Of a stretch of 64,000 nt of DNA, positions 50,570 through 63,545 are shown piece after piece (position 1 is the stretch's first letter; the number at the start of each line of letters is the position of its first letter). The DNA comes from Paulownia fortunei (Eukaryota > Streptophyta > Magnoliopsida > Lamiales > Paulowniaceae), in assembly GCA_019321725.1 (NCBI GenBank), contig CM033113.1:3534001-3598000 (forward strand), written 5' to 3'. A program made the position numbers and the translations under genes. The notes below the pieces were generated by a model. It was given only the letters and a program-made list of their open reading frames with translations, ran no database searches and was not told the DNA's origin.

Positions 50570-53500
50570 CAGCGTCAGTTTTTTTCCCTATTTCCTTGCT
50601 TGATCTCTCTCCTTAATTCATTAACTTGGGTCTTTTTTTAGGAGGATATAGCTTTTCTCTTGGGTCTTTGTTTTCCTCTTTCTGCTTAATTCAGACATAA
50701 TAAATAACAGAAATGAAACATCAGAATCTTACTTTGGAGGAAATTAAGGATGGGAGAAGTTAATTTGGATCGGAGCGATCATGTCAGCAGCAAGAAAATT
50801 CAGCCTGCTTAATTTCGACTCGGAAGGCTGAGTATCCCATTTTGCGCTGAGAGGAACCTCGGATCCTCTTCATCTCATCGGCCAAGGTTTTGTCACCACC
50901 CACATTGTTGGAAGGTTAGCGGAAAATTAAAATTGGGGGTGCAATTTTTCCAGTTTCTGGAATGATCGGTGGTTGATGAATAGTCAAACCTTTAATTATA
51001 TGTATATATTCATGACATTGATTTTTCTTGGTGTATTTCAGTTTGTTTATCAGGTTTTGGGCTGGGTTTTTTTACTTTAGAATATATTTACATGTTCAAA
51101 AAGCATTCGGATGGGGGTCTCTAAATAGGAATAATGTTATTTTCTTTTTCTTTTATATTTAAAAAAAATGTTGATTTTCATTTTAGGTAAACTATTATGG
51201 TATAGAAGAGGGGGAGATTATTATTTGAATGTCAGTTCAAAGTTATTTCTGTTTGTATGCTTATGGATATTGCTGTTTTTTTTTTTGCAATTGCTATAGT
51301 TCTTCTACCCAGCAATTTCACATAAACTTTATTTTTTTGGAGATTTTTTTATATAACCTCCAAAATTACTCCGATCAGTCTCAGTCATCAACACAAGTTA
51401 CATATAGTACGGTTATGGAATGTGACATATATACTTGGGGAACTGGAAAAACATGCAGTGATTAAGCAATCTGTATCTTGTTTCATTAGGACATATATAA
51501 GTACTAAGGTAAAGATTTCTTAGGAACAACTTAGAACAATTTGTGTTAAAGTAGATATAATGCTATCTGTTTAGACCAGAAGAAAGAAATTAGTCACATT
51601 TTTTTAAGCTGCTACGTGTAGTAAGAATCTTCTTTGAATTTAATTTGCACATATAATCTTTTATCAATTTAAATATCTAGTTATTTGCAGTACATGAATT
51701 TGCTGCAGCACCCACTGTGGCACCATTCAAATCTTTTCCGTTTGGTGAGAATGGTTATACTACCTGGGATTTCCAGAAATGAATTCCCCACGTGAATTAT
51801 CGCTTATTTGTTTTACCGCAGCTAGTGAGAACTTATTTATGTTGGTTTGATTTTCGAAAAGCAAACTTCGTAGCAGTAAAATTCATATCCAGAAGTTCTA
51901 TAAATGAGAAATCATCTATTACCTTCAAATACGTTGCATATTTTCATGTAAATAACAAGCGAATTCTAAAGTGGGGCCTCCACGTAATTTTCTCGAAAAC
52001 AATGTAAGAAAGATTTAACCCTTATATTATGAGCAAGAACAAAGCTATAAAAAAAAAAAAAAGCATAATTACATGTAACTTTCATGTTATGTGTAGCGTC
52101 CTCGAGTGTTGTGGACCTTTACTAACTTAGACATAAGCTAAGTTTTTTCTAATTATCATTGATAAAAAAGTTGGGAGGAGGGTCAATTAGTAATGTAGTA
52201 GTTTTCAGAGCGTGACCATCAAAGTCTCTCATTCTATAAATTGTTTGACATAATCAATAATCATAACTCAATGGATATCATAATCACTAAGATATCAATT
52301 ACGTTGAAATCCCTATGCCATGAGGCTATATAACGAGAAGACGATTCAGATACATGACCTTTTTAGTACAAAGTAATGGGGATAAAATTCATACAACCTT
52401 ACCTCGATAGCTTGACGGTTTAGGGAAAAAAAAAAAAGAAAAAACGAAATTGGTGCAAAAAAATAACTCAAGAAGAATGTCATAGTTCTTTTAGATTGTC
52501 CCTTTTTATAGACATTAATCTCATTCCATTTTTTTCCATATTCTTGGCCCAAAGTATTAACAAATTGGGAAACGGGCCCATAACCAGCTGCAATAGTGTA
52601 TCAGACGAGACTGTGAAATGCTTTGCTGAGGGAGTCACGATATTTTCTAGGACCCCTTATGTAATTACAACTATTTCAGTAATTTATTTATGGTTGACTT
52701 CCAAATTAAATCTACAACGCAGATCATGCGATTCATTGAACTTACCACTGCCGTCAATCGTCGTGGCTGCGTTCTTCCAACCATCAATGATGGCAGTCGG
52801 CCGCCACACCACAAAAACTGGGGATAAATTGGGTTGCATCATATCCGGTTTTAGCTTTTGTGACTCGAGATTTAATTTTGTTGGACTAGAACTTGTCCAC
52901 ATCGGGCCCGAGTTTCATTTTCATTGGTTAGCTTGGATTGGGTCTAAACTACACATCATTTCAAACATTTTAAAAAAACCACCGAGTGATAATGAAGTGA
53001 CAAATGCTGGTACATATACATTTTGTAATTATTAGAGCGTGCAGAAAACTATGTACTTTTTTTTCATGAAGAAAAATGTTTTAAAAAATAAAAGTAAATT
53101 AATTGATTGGTTGTAACCTGGGACAAATGGGAGTTCAGTTTAATAAGCATGTTAAAATTTTAAATTACCATGATACATCAGATTAAGGTTTCTCTTGGAC
53201 TTGTTAAAAGATTGGCGCCGAATAACCATATAGGTGCCATGAAAAAATTGGTTGTCAACCACTCGTTAAAAAATATAGGTGTCGCGCTTCACTTTCTGTA
53301 TAGTATAAATTAAATATATATAACGATCTAGATTTGAGTCTCATCAAAATTTTAGTTTAATTTCACATTAGATTGTACATGATTATTCATTTAAATTCAT
53401 TGTAGATAGACTTAGTCCACAAAATGTGATATGGGTGATTATATGTGGCAAGCAGACAGTTCAGGAATTTTCCTTGCATTGCTCTCATGAATATAACAAT

Positions 53501-54135
53501 GATCATTACATCATATGTAGTAGACATAGGCCAAAATGGTCCAACAGCCTATAATTCCTTAATCAAAATAAATGAGAATTACCAAAAATTCTTTATATTT
53601 TAACTGAGTAGTTGAATTTAATTTCAAGTATCAATTAATAAACGCGTTATAACTTTCACATTTTTCTGTTCTCAGAATTCATTGCTTAAGAGATGCTATA
53701 ATTGATTATGTGCATCGATGTGTCAACACATATTTTATCCATACTTATAATTATATATATATATAATATATATGTAAATATATAATAAAATATATTTTTG
53801 ATACACAAATATAACATGTACAAAATTAAAAATAGTAACGAGACGTCACATGCCATGCTGGAATTTTCATGCTAATGGTACTTTATTCTTAAATACTCCA
53901 TTACTGAGGTCCGAGGCCACATAAAAGAATAAAATGTTATTGCAAGGAATGTTCCTGCAAATGCAGCATATTCATTCCTAACGAGCCACACAGAAGACGA
54001 CGGGCGCACACACACAGAGATATGCATTTCGTAATTAAGGAACATATTTCCAGACATGAACAGTTGAATGTGAATGTGATTAAATATATAGACCATGATG
54101 TCATCCTTCACACCCTTGTCCACGCTAATGGCATA

Positions 54136-54199
<64 letters not shown>

Positions 54200-57100
54200 G
54201 CAGCCACTAAACAAATATATATAATATAAATAATGCAAATAAATAACTAAATAACACCACCACAAAGTTATATGAATGTATAATTGGTGCACACACTTTC
54301 CCCTACGCAACCGCATGTTTGAGCTCTTTTTGGAGGAAAAGGATGGGGAGCTTGTTGGCTTGCTAATCCTAAGATGGCCCACCACACATCCTTAATTAGT
54401 CCACCACTAAATTGTTGTAATAATCATAAAATGCACTAATTAAATGACCAATCCCAGTGATTTTACAATTCATGGCCTGTATAAACAAGTTCTTGTGACT
54501 TGACAGTTATTCCGTTGTTCTATACAGTTTTTCCAATTTGTATTACTACTATCATTAGTAGATTTGATGCTTAATTGTCTTTACTCTTTTTCGATCTGCA
54601 AGAGGTTAATTTGCTGTAACCCCGACTATGACTATGAATACTTGTGTAATATTGTAATGTAAGAAGATTTACACTATGAGATATCCTGAATTCTGATAAA
54701 TAAAAGAAATTGGAGAGACTTAAACTATAATCGGACCTCCTTAATTAACAGCCTTTTACTGTAATCATAAAAAAGATGGAAGAACTCCGGATAATTAGAT
54801 AGCAGATTATGTAAAGGGGGGAGATAAAATTCTTGATTACATTATGAGCGTTAATAAGGGATATGATGAAGCTGAAAGTTGAAGAGAATTTGAAAGCCAA
54901 GACACGTGGGGTTGTGGACTCGTTTTAAACACTAGAACCATGAAAATAGTATCATTCAGACATTCAAATTATTCAATGTAAATTAGTATGAAATATGAAT
55001 TAGAATCATTCCCTTAGTACCACATGACCAAAAAGTGCAAATAGTATGGCTAGAAAAAGGTGTTATATTGCTGTAAAATGTTTATATCTGGTTGGCCAAA
55101 TTGAAAATATATAATCATTACACAGAATCAAATTGACCAGAAGACCGACGACCTAATGATGCCCGGAGCTCTCAATCATATTGAATTGTCTTTTCCAGAA
55201 AAATACTTTTAGGTTAAATTTAAAGTAATATAATTAGTAAAATTTCTCAAAAATACGTATAAATTGGAAAATTGACAAAGTCCAGTTACTAAGATGTCTA
55301 AATTCTACATATATTAGTATACTGAATCATCAAGGTGCACGATTTTGGTATTTATCATTGAGCGAATTAAAATTTTAAAATGAATGATTAATAATAAAAT
55401 AATATTAAATAAAATTATCATGGAATTAATTGAGTGGAAGCTGATAAAAAAATTGGCATCTAAGAGACAGTTGGGTCCCGTTATTGTGCATGCCATATGG
55501 AATTATGTAAAAAAAAAAAAAAAAAGTATGGACCCAGAATCCAAAGTCATGTGTACATGAGTACATGGAATGGTAGTGTTAAAGCTGGACACTGGATTGT
55601 TCCTTCATGCACTTGTAACCAATCCCTTGGAAAGAAAAGGGAATTAAAGTTATAATTAATGAAAAAGGAAGATTTTGCCACACAATCATATCTATTTCGT
55701 GCTCTGCCTTTTATTCTGGTTTTACTAGCTAGGACCTTGTCATTGCTTGCTTTTCCACCATCCATTTTCAGCTCTATATATATAATAGGGGTTTTAATGA
55801 GCAGTGTTTTAATGGAGCTTAGACTTCTCCACTTCAACTCATTATCGTATATAAAAGAGCGTCTAAGATGGCAAGAACTGTTCCTTGAAAAGGATTTTTA
55901 ATATGACAAATAATCTCTCTCTCTCTGTCTCTTTTTTTTTTTTTTCTTTTTTATCTGGTATTTGTCATTTTGTCTATGTTATTTCAACTTTAACTTGTGG
56001 CTTTCATTTCATTTTTTATTTATTTTGAATAATGAACATATCGCGGAGTGAGGTGGGGTTGCGGCTCATTAATATAAATTATATATATAAAATTAATAAA
56101 TTTTAAAACTTTATTCTTTCTAAAAAATTTAAAACACCTCTTTAACTAATGTTTAACAAAAAAATAATATCGCCCGATATTCCTTTTATGCCTCCGTTAA
56201 CTTTAATTGAGTTCTCTTTGAATTTCATACTGCCACAAATGAGAGAAATTGGGTGTCAAACAGATTGAAGGTATTCATATATATATATATATATTCACTT
56301 ATGCAAATTGCCTTTTATGCTAATTTTAACTTAATTTTTGAATGGCCCGAATTGGGCTATAATATTGCCAACATTAATGTAATTAAGTGCATATAATTTC
56401 TTTAACTTTCGACTTTATGTTGATTGAAATATGTAATTTGAATTGCTAACTACTTAGCCAACTAATAAATTAGCCAACCGTTGCCAAGTGTTGTTTGGCA
56501 TATCCAAAAGATTTCGACTGACTTTAGTTATGGTTCAGGTGTAATATTAGATTTTGATGGTTCAGGTGTCTACCCGACATTCTTGGTTAACAAAACCATT
56601 ATATATAGAAAACTTAACAATCATGAATGAGGGTATTAGGTGAGAAAGAGATCGCATGTAAATAAGAGAACAATTCCAAAGTTGCACTCAGTATTGTTTC
56701 CTAAGAACTTCAAACGATGGATAAATTCTAGCTCACACGCTTCGTATCAATTTAATCATTGGCGAATGTTTAAAATCATTTGCATCCACAAACCTTAAAC
56801 GATCCACTCTCGACCAATTTAATTTCGTTACCATGAATTTCTCTAAAGCTAAGGGAATGTACATAAAGAGCAATTTAATTTAGACATGGTACTACTGATC
56901 AAATGTTTAGCTACCATTTGATCTACGACGAACTATTAATTGATCCTGATTATCGAATTATAATACATAACAAAAAATTCTTTACATATTTGAATGATTG
57001 ACGTATAATTTAAATATATAAGTCTTCATAATGCATGAAATAAGTATCAAACCGTTTAGATATGTATCACAAAATGTGGTGAGTAAAAGTCTCAATGAAA

Positions 57101-57879
57101 GTTACTTAAATATGAAGCTTGCATGTATTCATGATGTTCACTTTACAAGGATGTACCAAACTAGCATTTGGCTAGAGCTAGAAAATAATTACGTAGAGAT
57201 GCTAATCAATACATATAATTGAAAAGTGATGGACCATCATCTTAATTTGTCGGTCGAATTAGGAATGAGGCGCATGCACACCACATTACATAATGAACCA
57301 TCTTATCCATCAGCTTTAGGCTTTAGCTTTAGCTCATCCCCATTCATGCATTATTCTCTTATCTTGGCCTAAATGTGTCCTCCTTTAGACTTTTCACACA
57401 CTACGAAAAACCCTAGTTAAACTATAAAGCACTAGTACTAAAGCAAAGTCTCTCTCTCTCTCTCTCTCGCTCACAAGTGGTAACTGAAATTCTATAATGT
57501 CAAAACTGAATTAAAGCAACAAAAAGTAAAAGGTATTAACATTAAACTCGATTAACTTTTGATCAAAAAGTTGTAAGAAGCAAACCTAACCCAACTCAAA
57601 TTAATTCTCTATAAGAAGGTTACAACTTACAACACATTGTTTATACGCTACGCATCTGCAGCATCATAACAAATTTCCAGTTCGTTTACATTATGAAATC
57701 AAAAGTTGAAGCCTATGTAAGATCCAACTCTTTTTTTTTTCAAGGCAAATTAAACCAAAATCAGGTACCCAAGAACCCAAATACTCGAATAAGAAAAAAG
57801 GAAACCTAATGATCCAGATAAATTTGTCTACATAATAGGAATTCTAGAAATTTTATGTGTCGTTGCATGGCTGCAACAT
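50570..57879. other. Intergenic region between two convergent Dof genes
   Basis: The edges are the 3' UTRs of the two Dof genes. No other gene is supported. The least random stretch is 52,496-53,035, where both strands have moderately long frames and the base composition is less AT-biased, but I see no domain. Repeats include the (AT)n block at 54,148-54,200, poly-A near 55,508-55,524, (CT)n near 55,916 and (TC)n near 57,449-57,468. Confidence 0.5.
54148..54200. repeat. (AT)n microsatellite
   Basis: About 50 bp of AT dinucleotides with one GT interruption, preceded by a short CATA repeat. Frames through it on both strands are artefacts. Confidence 0.9.
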
Positions 57880-58758
57880 TCATCGAGAAGGATCGAACCC
57901 TGGATGATTATCCGGCCAATGATTTGGATTGAAGGAAGGACCGGCCTGATTGTCTCCGTCGGCGGTGGCTCCGCTCCAAAAACCTGGGTTTGCGGCTGAA
58001 GAGCTGGCAGTGCCTCTGCTGATAAAACTTTGAGTCCAAGAACTCAAAGGCCTTGGTGGAATAGTCATGCTTTGCTGTGATGGAAAGAATTCATTTTGAG
58101 CCAGGAATTGTTGTGGCGCCTGAGGTTTCAAAGATGGAAGGTTTGCCCCTTGCAAAAGCGCCATATTTGCATCGTATTGGCTGTTGCCGCCGCCCAAATT
58201 CACAGTGGCCCCATGATTGATCCCAGTTGGTAAAGATTGCATGGCGGCCAAAGAAGACAAAAACGCGCCACCCGTGTAGAAAGAATTACCCATTGACGGC
58301 ATGGCCGGAGGCAAAGCTCTTAACGCTTGACCCGAAATCATACCCGTCAAATTTTGAGACGGAAGCGCGGGCGATAAAGATTGAGTCCTTGCAATCTGAT
58401 CACCGCTAGATGAAGATGAGATTGAGGGTTTTGGCCTCTTGCTTTTTCGGCAACCACCCCCGACGGGGACGTTTCTTAGGGTTCCTCCGTGAGTCCAGTA
58501 CCTCCTGCAAGCCTTGCAAAAGTACCGCGGCTGCGAGAGGCTGTAATTGTTGTAGTAACAAAACTTGGTGTTGGAAGAATCACAGCGCGGGCACTTCTGG
58601 GCCGGTGGCGGTTGATGGTGGTGGTGGTTCTGGTTCTGGGCCGCCATCTGACTCTCCGGCGGCTTCACCCGCCGCGGCGGTGGCTGTTGCTGATCTTGCT
58701 GCTGCTTCAGTTTCGCCTCAGGTCTCCTTTGCTCCATGTTTGTTTGCGTATACTGCAT
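57880..58758 (-). CDS. Dof zinc-finger transcription factor, apparently intronless
   Basis: A single frame of 292 residues from ATG 58758. A second in-frame ATG at 58737 (MEQRRPEAK) has the better context (A at -3, G at +4) and may be the true start. The N-terminus is Gln/Pro/His-rich ([23 protein letters not shown]). The Dof finger is C56, C59, C81, C84, followed by [18 protein letters not shown] and RKSKRPK. The tail is Ser-, Gln- and Pro-rich, with [18 protein letters not shown] and an Asn/Pro/Trp-containing end ([16 protein letters not shown]) that places it in a different Dof subgroup from the gene at 49.4 kb. Family knowledge: nuclear, binds AAAG motifs. The opposite strand carries open frames only because the gene is GC-rich. 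A TATA-like box lies just 15-25 bp before the first ATG, discussed separately. Confidence 0.9.
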   Translation of the reverse strand: MQYTQTNMEQRRPEAKLKQQQDQQQPPPRRVKPPESQMAAQNQNHHHHQPPPAQKCPRCDSSNTKFCYYNNYSLSQPRYFCKACRRYWTHGGTLRNVPVGGGCRKSKRPKPSISSSSSGDQIARTQSLSPALPSQNLTGMISGQALRALPPAMPSMGNSFYTGGAFLSSLAAMQSLPTGINHGATVNLGGGNSQYDANMALLQGANLPSLKPQAPQQFLAQNEFFPSQQSMTIPPRPLSSWTQSFISRGTASSSAANPGFWSGATADGDNQAGPSFNPNHWPDNHPGFDPSR

Positions 58759-58772
58759 AGACCTGCGGCGTT

Positions 58773-58781
58773 TATATAATA
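58773..58781 (-). promoter_or_regulatory. TATA-like box very close to the second Dof start
   Basis: The minus strand reads TTATATAAA ending about 15 bp before ATG 58758. A start site 25-35 bp downstream would fall between the first ATG and about 58,740, which would favour translation from the ATG at 58737. It may instead be a chance match if the real promoter or a 5' exon lies further upstream. Confidence 0.3.
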
Positions 58782-60976
58782 GTCAGTATGATGGATAGTG
58801 ATCTCTGCTAGAAGGGATTTGAGTGTAGAAGCTTTAAGTGCATGCGGGCTTAACTTGGAGATAATTCAACGCTAGGGATATGTATGTAATCCAGAGTTGT
58901 CTGTTGGGATTATGAGAATCAGAAATTCAGTGGGAAACATGCGGCAATGGTGCATGAGAGTTGATTTCTTCTCTACCTACCCACACCCCGCCCACCTCAG
59001 AAACCAAGGGTTTTTTCCCCCTATTTTCCTGTAATGCAAAAAAGGCCAAATGAAATTTAAGAACTAAATCTTTCTTGCAATCTCTCTCAAAACCAACAAA
59101 ATCTGCACAGATTTACTGTCCAAAATGAAAGTTGTGAGAATCGCAAAGATGAGAGAGAAAGTAAAAGGTGGAGAGAGAAATTATGACAGAAGAGCCACCT
59201 GCCCTTTTCTTGTTCATCAGCTTAGGACTTAAGAAAAAGAGAGAATATAAAAGAGGGATGATTTTGTACGGACATCACAAATTAAGGGCTAGTCGTGTTA
59301 TCTATCTTGATCAAGCAGTTGAATGCTAAGGGAGGCAAACAGGTGTGCAGCAGATTCTGTTAAAAGTTCAGAGAGGGATAGCACAAAATAAGGATTTGTT
59401 TAGGTGATAATCAAACCCTTCACCATGGAAAACGAAACCCTTTTCTGTTTTGCAGCCTTGATCAATGATCAGATGTCCAACTTATGCAGTAATTAAAACG
59501 GCAATAAAATGCATGGATCCATGAAATTAACTAACCTCAAATCAGAATGTCACCAAGAAATACGTAAGAGAGGAAAGTTATAAGGTATAGGTTTAGAAGA
59601 AGATAGGTAATAGGGTGTAGCGTGGACCACGAAGGGAGGGGACTGGAGACTGGCAGAGACGGCGGCCGGCCGGCGGCCAGCCAGTATGGTGGCGGAAGGG
59701 CTAGCGGGGTGGTGGCTGTGTCAGCTTTATTGTCTTGGTCTTTTGATAACAACACTGTCTCTCTTTCTCTCTCATTCCACTTTCATCTTGCCCTTTTTCT
59801 GATGAGGATTCTATTCTATTCTATTGTTCTGACATCAGTTGGAGGGGTCAGTTTGGACGCCCACCCTTCGGTAATTCATGGACTAAACAATCGTATTGAA
59901 ATTGAGAGAGAGAGACGACAACATTTTTTCTTTTTCTTTTTTTCCTTAAAATGAATTGAATAAATAATTTATTTATTACCATTATGGCTTTATCAATACT
60001 TGATAATTTATAAATTATTTTATTAGTATACAATAATATTTCTTACATCAATCTATAATACCACAATCAACATATCTATTTGGATTTTAACCCATAACTG
60101 TTTTTTTTTTTTTTTTTTGCGTATATATAAAAGAATAGAGTAACTTAATTTCATTTGAGTTGTTGAAATCTCGCTTAATTACAGTAAGAAATGAAGGGGA
60201 GAACGTTTAGCCAATGAAATTAATTACTTTCCCAAGACCAAATTTATAACAATTTTATTTTTTCTTATCGTTTGTTTTGGTGTTTTATAATTGATAAAAT
60301 CTGGAATATTTTTTGAGCAACTGGTGATGATGGGGGTGGGTATAATAATCGTTTGTTATTAACCATACGCATACGTAATATATTGAACTTTTTGTGATAC
60401 AATGAGGCTTGTTGGGATATACTACGATTAATAGTTCTTGCTTTTATGTCAACGAGCCATTAATTTTTGACAAAAAAAAACACGTGAAACTCACATGGCC
60501 ATTTACTTCAATGGCTTGAAGTTGACGCCATGTGAATTTCATGTGGTTTTTTTCATAAAAAAACTAACAGCATGTGAAAAAAAAAAAAAATAGGACAAAA
60601 TGCGCCACAAAATCTGAAGTTTGGGATCAAAACCAAAATACGTAAAGCAGGCCAGGTCAAAAATTGAAATAAACCCATCTTATGGGATTAAAAGTATAAT
60701 TTTTTCTAAAATTATTGGTGTATAGGTTTTCAAGAATAAATTAAGTTGGCCATCAAATAGGAGTACTACATTTATGGAGAAAGGTTCAACTCAAAAGACA
60801 TACGCTTTTAAAAGAAATGTTTGCACTATTTTAAAAAATTAACTATCCTCAATTTTATACTGATGTGTAATTTGTATTCTGTAGCTTTTATCAAGTTTTG
60901 ACTTTATCAAAATCGAATAAATCAATTCTACGTTACTTTTACTGAATTGTATCTCTAACTGTTAAGAGTACTTCTA

Positions 60977-61018
<42 letters not shown>

Positions 61019-62306
61019 TTCCATTGGCAGATTGTTGTGGCTCAATCATTTTTATACACAAAGTTTTCACATATTTAATTTATAATTAAAATTTCATGTA
61101 AAATAAACCAGACGGATTGAGTACTATTTAAGTTACATCAATTAATTCGAAAAAGTCATCTATTTTCTTCAGAGGAGATGCTGCACATGATGCAAGTCAC
61201 GTGACAATTTGGATGATTGGGGGTAGTCTGCTTAGAGCCGAAGGCTGACGCTGGTTCCCGTTGGGATTGTTAGAGAGGTTACAACTGCTCCACCTTGTTG
61301 CTTTTGTCTTGTGTCTAGTTGGGACTCAGCGGGTCAACCCAATGGATTCCGGCCCGAATTATAATACTTGGGTCACTGCAACATTGGGCTAATCTATGTC
61401 GATTACCATGGAGTGTGCACTGGCCCAGGGCTTGTCCAATTCAACGTTCACAATTGGACCCAATTTCGGAGTCTGCATTGGAGACGGGCCCACAGATGTA
61501 CCTTTTACCGTCTCCCTCCTATTCTTCTTTACTGTAATTTGTAAAACAAATTGACTAATTTTTGCCGCTATGACTCATAGTTTATATCTACTCTACCATT
61601 TAGTACAAGAAACAGATTCGATTGCCAATTTGTTTCTTTTCATCTTTATTCCGCTACAATGTAGGAAGTATCTAATTCATTATATTGAAGGTGATTTTAT
61701 ATTTACGTACGTACGTAGTACAGGTTTTCGATCTGTGAAGGTGGTGGTCCTCAAACTAGTTTGACTCTATATAAAACAATTGACTAGTTCAAAAAGATGA
61801 TTCCTGTAACCCAATGGTTTAACGCCCAATAACCCAATGGTGTGACAGGCCATTCCATCTCTCTATTAAGTAGAAGAGAAAACTCGCACTAAGTGGCCCT
61901 TCAGCACGCGTACACAGACTCCTATTTGGGGAGGGCGACGGGAACGGGGATGGGAAGAGCGTATCACTTTGCCACGGGCCCAATAAAGGATAGGAACTCC
62001 CACTGAACCAAGAACTGATGTGAAAGTGTTATCGAATATGAATTGGGCGTAATGAACCCATCGAGCCCATGCCCCTACAGTACAGCTCTCACTTCTCAAA
62101 ATTTACATGTAACTTTGTAGTGTCCTTGCAATGAAATTATTCTTCCTCTACTCGAGTCCAATTTTTTTTTTTTGTTTTTGTAGGATTATAATCAAACATA
62201 TGAAAAAGCATACATTGTCAAAAGCTGAAATAGTACATATCGCCACATCAATTATTTATTATGGTCCTTCCCCTCTGCGGACCGCCGCCTCAAATCCACC
62301 ACATCT
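58782..62306. other. Dof promoter and intergenic region
   Basis: The left part is the upstream region of the second Dof gene, with CT/GA-rich tracts and a GGCCGGCCGGCGG patch at about 59,660-59,680 that is GC-rich but has no gene I can support. Further right are poly-T near 60,101-60,118, a strong foldback at 60,461-60,568, (AT)n near 60,980-61,010 and a CACGTG at 61,198-61,203. The frames at 61319-61764 and 61866-62099 are not convincing. Confidence 0.5.
60461..60568. repeat. Foldback / hairpin-forming inverted repeat
   Basis: The left arm (from CACGTGAAACTCACATGGCC at 60481) and the right arm (60515-60545, reverse complement CACATGAAATTCACATGGCG) pair almost completely around a tiny TGGC loop at about 60,512. 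Pairing continues outward through poly-A on the left and poly-T on the right. It could be a small MITE, or could give a hairpin RNA if transcribed. Confidence 0.7.
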
Positions 62307-63345
62307 TCATCCATAACCTTCTCCTGATGCTCTCTCGCCGGTTTTTTTGACGTGATCCTCCATATAAACATCCAAGTCAGAATCGTCGGATTTCCCCACC
62401 ACCGTCTCCTTGATCTTCTGCGTGGTCTCCTTCGCCGCTCCCCACGCACCTTGTACAGTTTTCTTCGCCTGCTCCCCTACGCTCTGAGCCGTGTCCGCCA
62501 CCATCCCTGCCACACCCTTGGTCGTCTCTTTTGTCCCATGCGCATACCCCTTTGTCTTGTCCGCCACCGTCCCCGCGGCGTCCTTTGTCTTTTCCTCTGC
62601 GGTCCCGGCAGCATCCTTGATCTTCTCCTTCGCCTCGTGTGCGTATTCTTTTGTTTTGTCAGCCATATTCTCAGCGGTGCCTTTGGTCTTTTCCCTCATT
62701 TCGTAGGCCTTATCAGCCATGGGACCTAACTTCTCCTTGCTTTTTTCATTCATCCCGTGGGCTTTTTCTTTCGCCTTCTCTTTGGTCTCATAAGCGGATT
62801 CTGCCGCCCAGTCCTTGGCTTCTTTGGCCTTTCCCTCTGCCCTGTCTTTGCCTTCCTTAGCCTTGTCTGCCGCCTTGGCCGCGGCATCAGTCGTCTTCTC
62901 CTTCATTGCCTCTGCGTTCTCCTTTGCTTTCTCCTTCATATCTCGAGTCTTTTCTTTTGCTCTATCCTTGGTTTCTTTCACGTCATCTCGTGGTTCTTCG
63001 AAAGCCTCGTCAGCATTGTACGCACTGTACTCTCTTCTCCTATCATCGTCGGCCGCATTTCGTCCCTTGCCAAACAAAATGTGTATAAATTGAATCAGCC
63101 AGCACGATATCAAGTAATGCCAATCAACCCCTAACATACATATAAAGTATTCATCCACGTACCATTTAAAAAAGAGTAAAAGCAAACCAGAAAATTTTAA
63201 AAATGAAAAGTGTAAACATATCTACCTCGGGATATCTGGAAGCAGAAGTGAAGCAAACCCTACAGACTTTGGGGCGGAGAGGGATGGAGGGGTACTTCTG
63301 AGAGGACTTTGAAAGGTTGAAAATTGTGTTTCTGGCTATAGACAT
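62307..63345 (-). CDS. Late embryogenesis abundant protein, LEA_4 (group 3), with organellar presequence, 2 exons
   Basis: Exon 1 (63345-63226) and exon 2 (63065-62307) join in frame to 292 residues. The frame is open to 63366, but the codon there is GTG, so I start at ATG 63345. The first 40 residues (MSIARNTIFNLSKSSQKYPS and onward to CFTSASRYPE) have Arg, Lys and Ser but no acidic residue before E40, typical of a cleaved mitochondrial presequence (chloroplast or dual targeting is possible). The remainder is Ala/Lys/Glu-rich with loose 11-residue repeats (TxxAAxKAxEKAxE style, e.g. DAAAKAADKAKEGKDRAEGK), no Cys and no membrane segment. Family knowledge: LEA_4 proteins are disordered in water and fold into amphipathic helices on drying, protecting membranes and enzymes in seeds or under drought; some are mitochondrial. 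An ABRE lies upstream. The intron acceptor is AAG, a weaker consensus. Retaining the intron would add a stop soon after residue 40. Confidence 0.88.
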
Positions 63346-63537
63346 GGCGGCGATGTTTGCGGTCACTGTTACAACAGATTCAATTCTAACGTTCTTGTTT
63401 CTCTTTCACCGTTTTCGGTCTCAGATATATGAAAAATCTCACCGTTTTTTTTTTTCGGTGTGTTGGAAGATGGTTTCTTATAAGGTGTTAGCGGAGAAAG
63501 GTGGCGATGCAAAAGTTCGACACCTGTAGTGGAGCGT

Positions 63538-63545
63538 GCCACGTG
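63538..63545 (-). promoter_or_regulatory. ABRE / G-box upstream of the LEA gene
   Basis: The minus strand reads GCACGTGGCACG, which contains the ABA-responsive element core ACGTGGC and a full CACGTG palindrome (63540-63545). It lies about 195 bp before the LEA start codon. Group 3 LEA genes are classic ABA targets bound by ABI5/AREB bZIP factors, so the motif suits the gene. Confidence 0.6.

Noticed and set aside
52496..53035. 179-codon + strand frame between the two Dof genes
   Set aside because: Frames are open on both strands, but no motif or family match, and the translation looks random.
58227..58779. Open frames on the + strand across the second Dof gene
   Set aside because: Antisense shadows of the GC-rich Dof coding sequence.
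62352..63134. Several Leu/Phe/Cys-rich + strand frames opposite the LEA gene
   Set aside because: Antisense shadows of the Lys/Glu/Ala-repeat LEA coding sequence.
63346..63366. GTG start adding seven residues to the LEA protein
   Set aside because: Plant nuclear genes do not normally start at GTG, and ATG 63345 gives a normal presequence.
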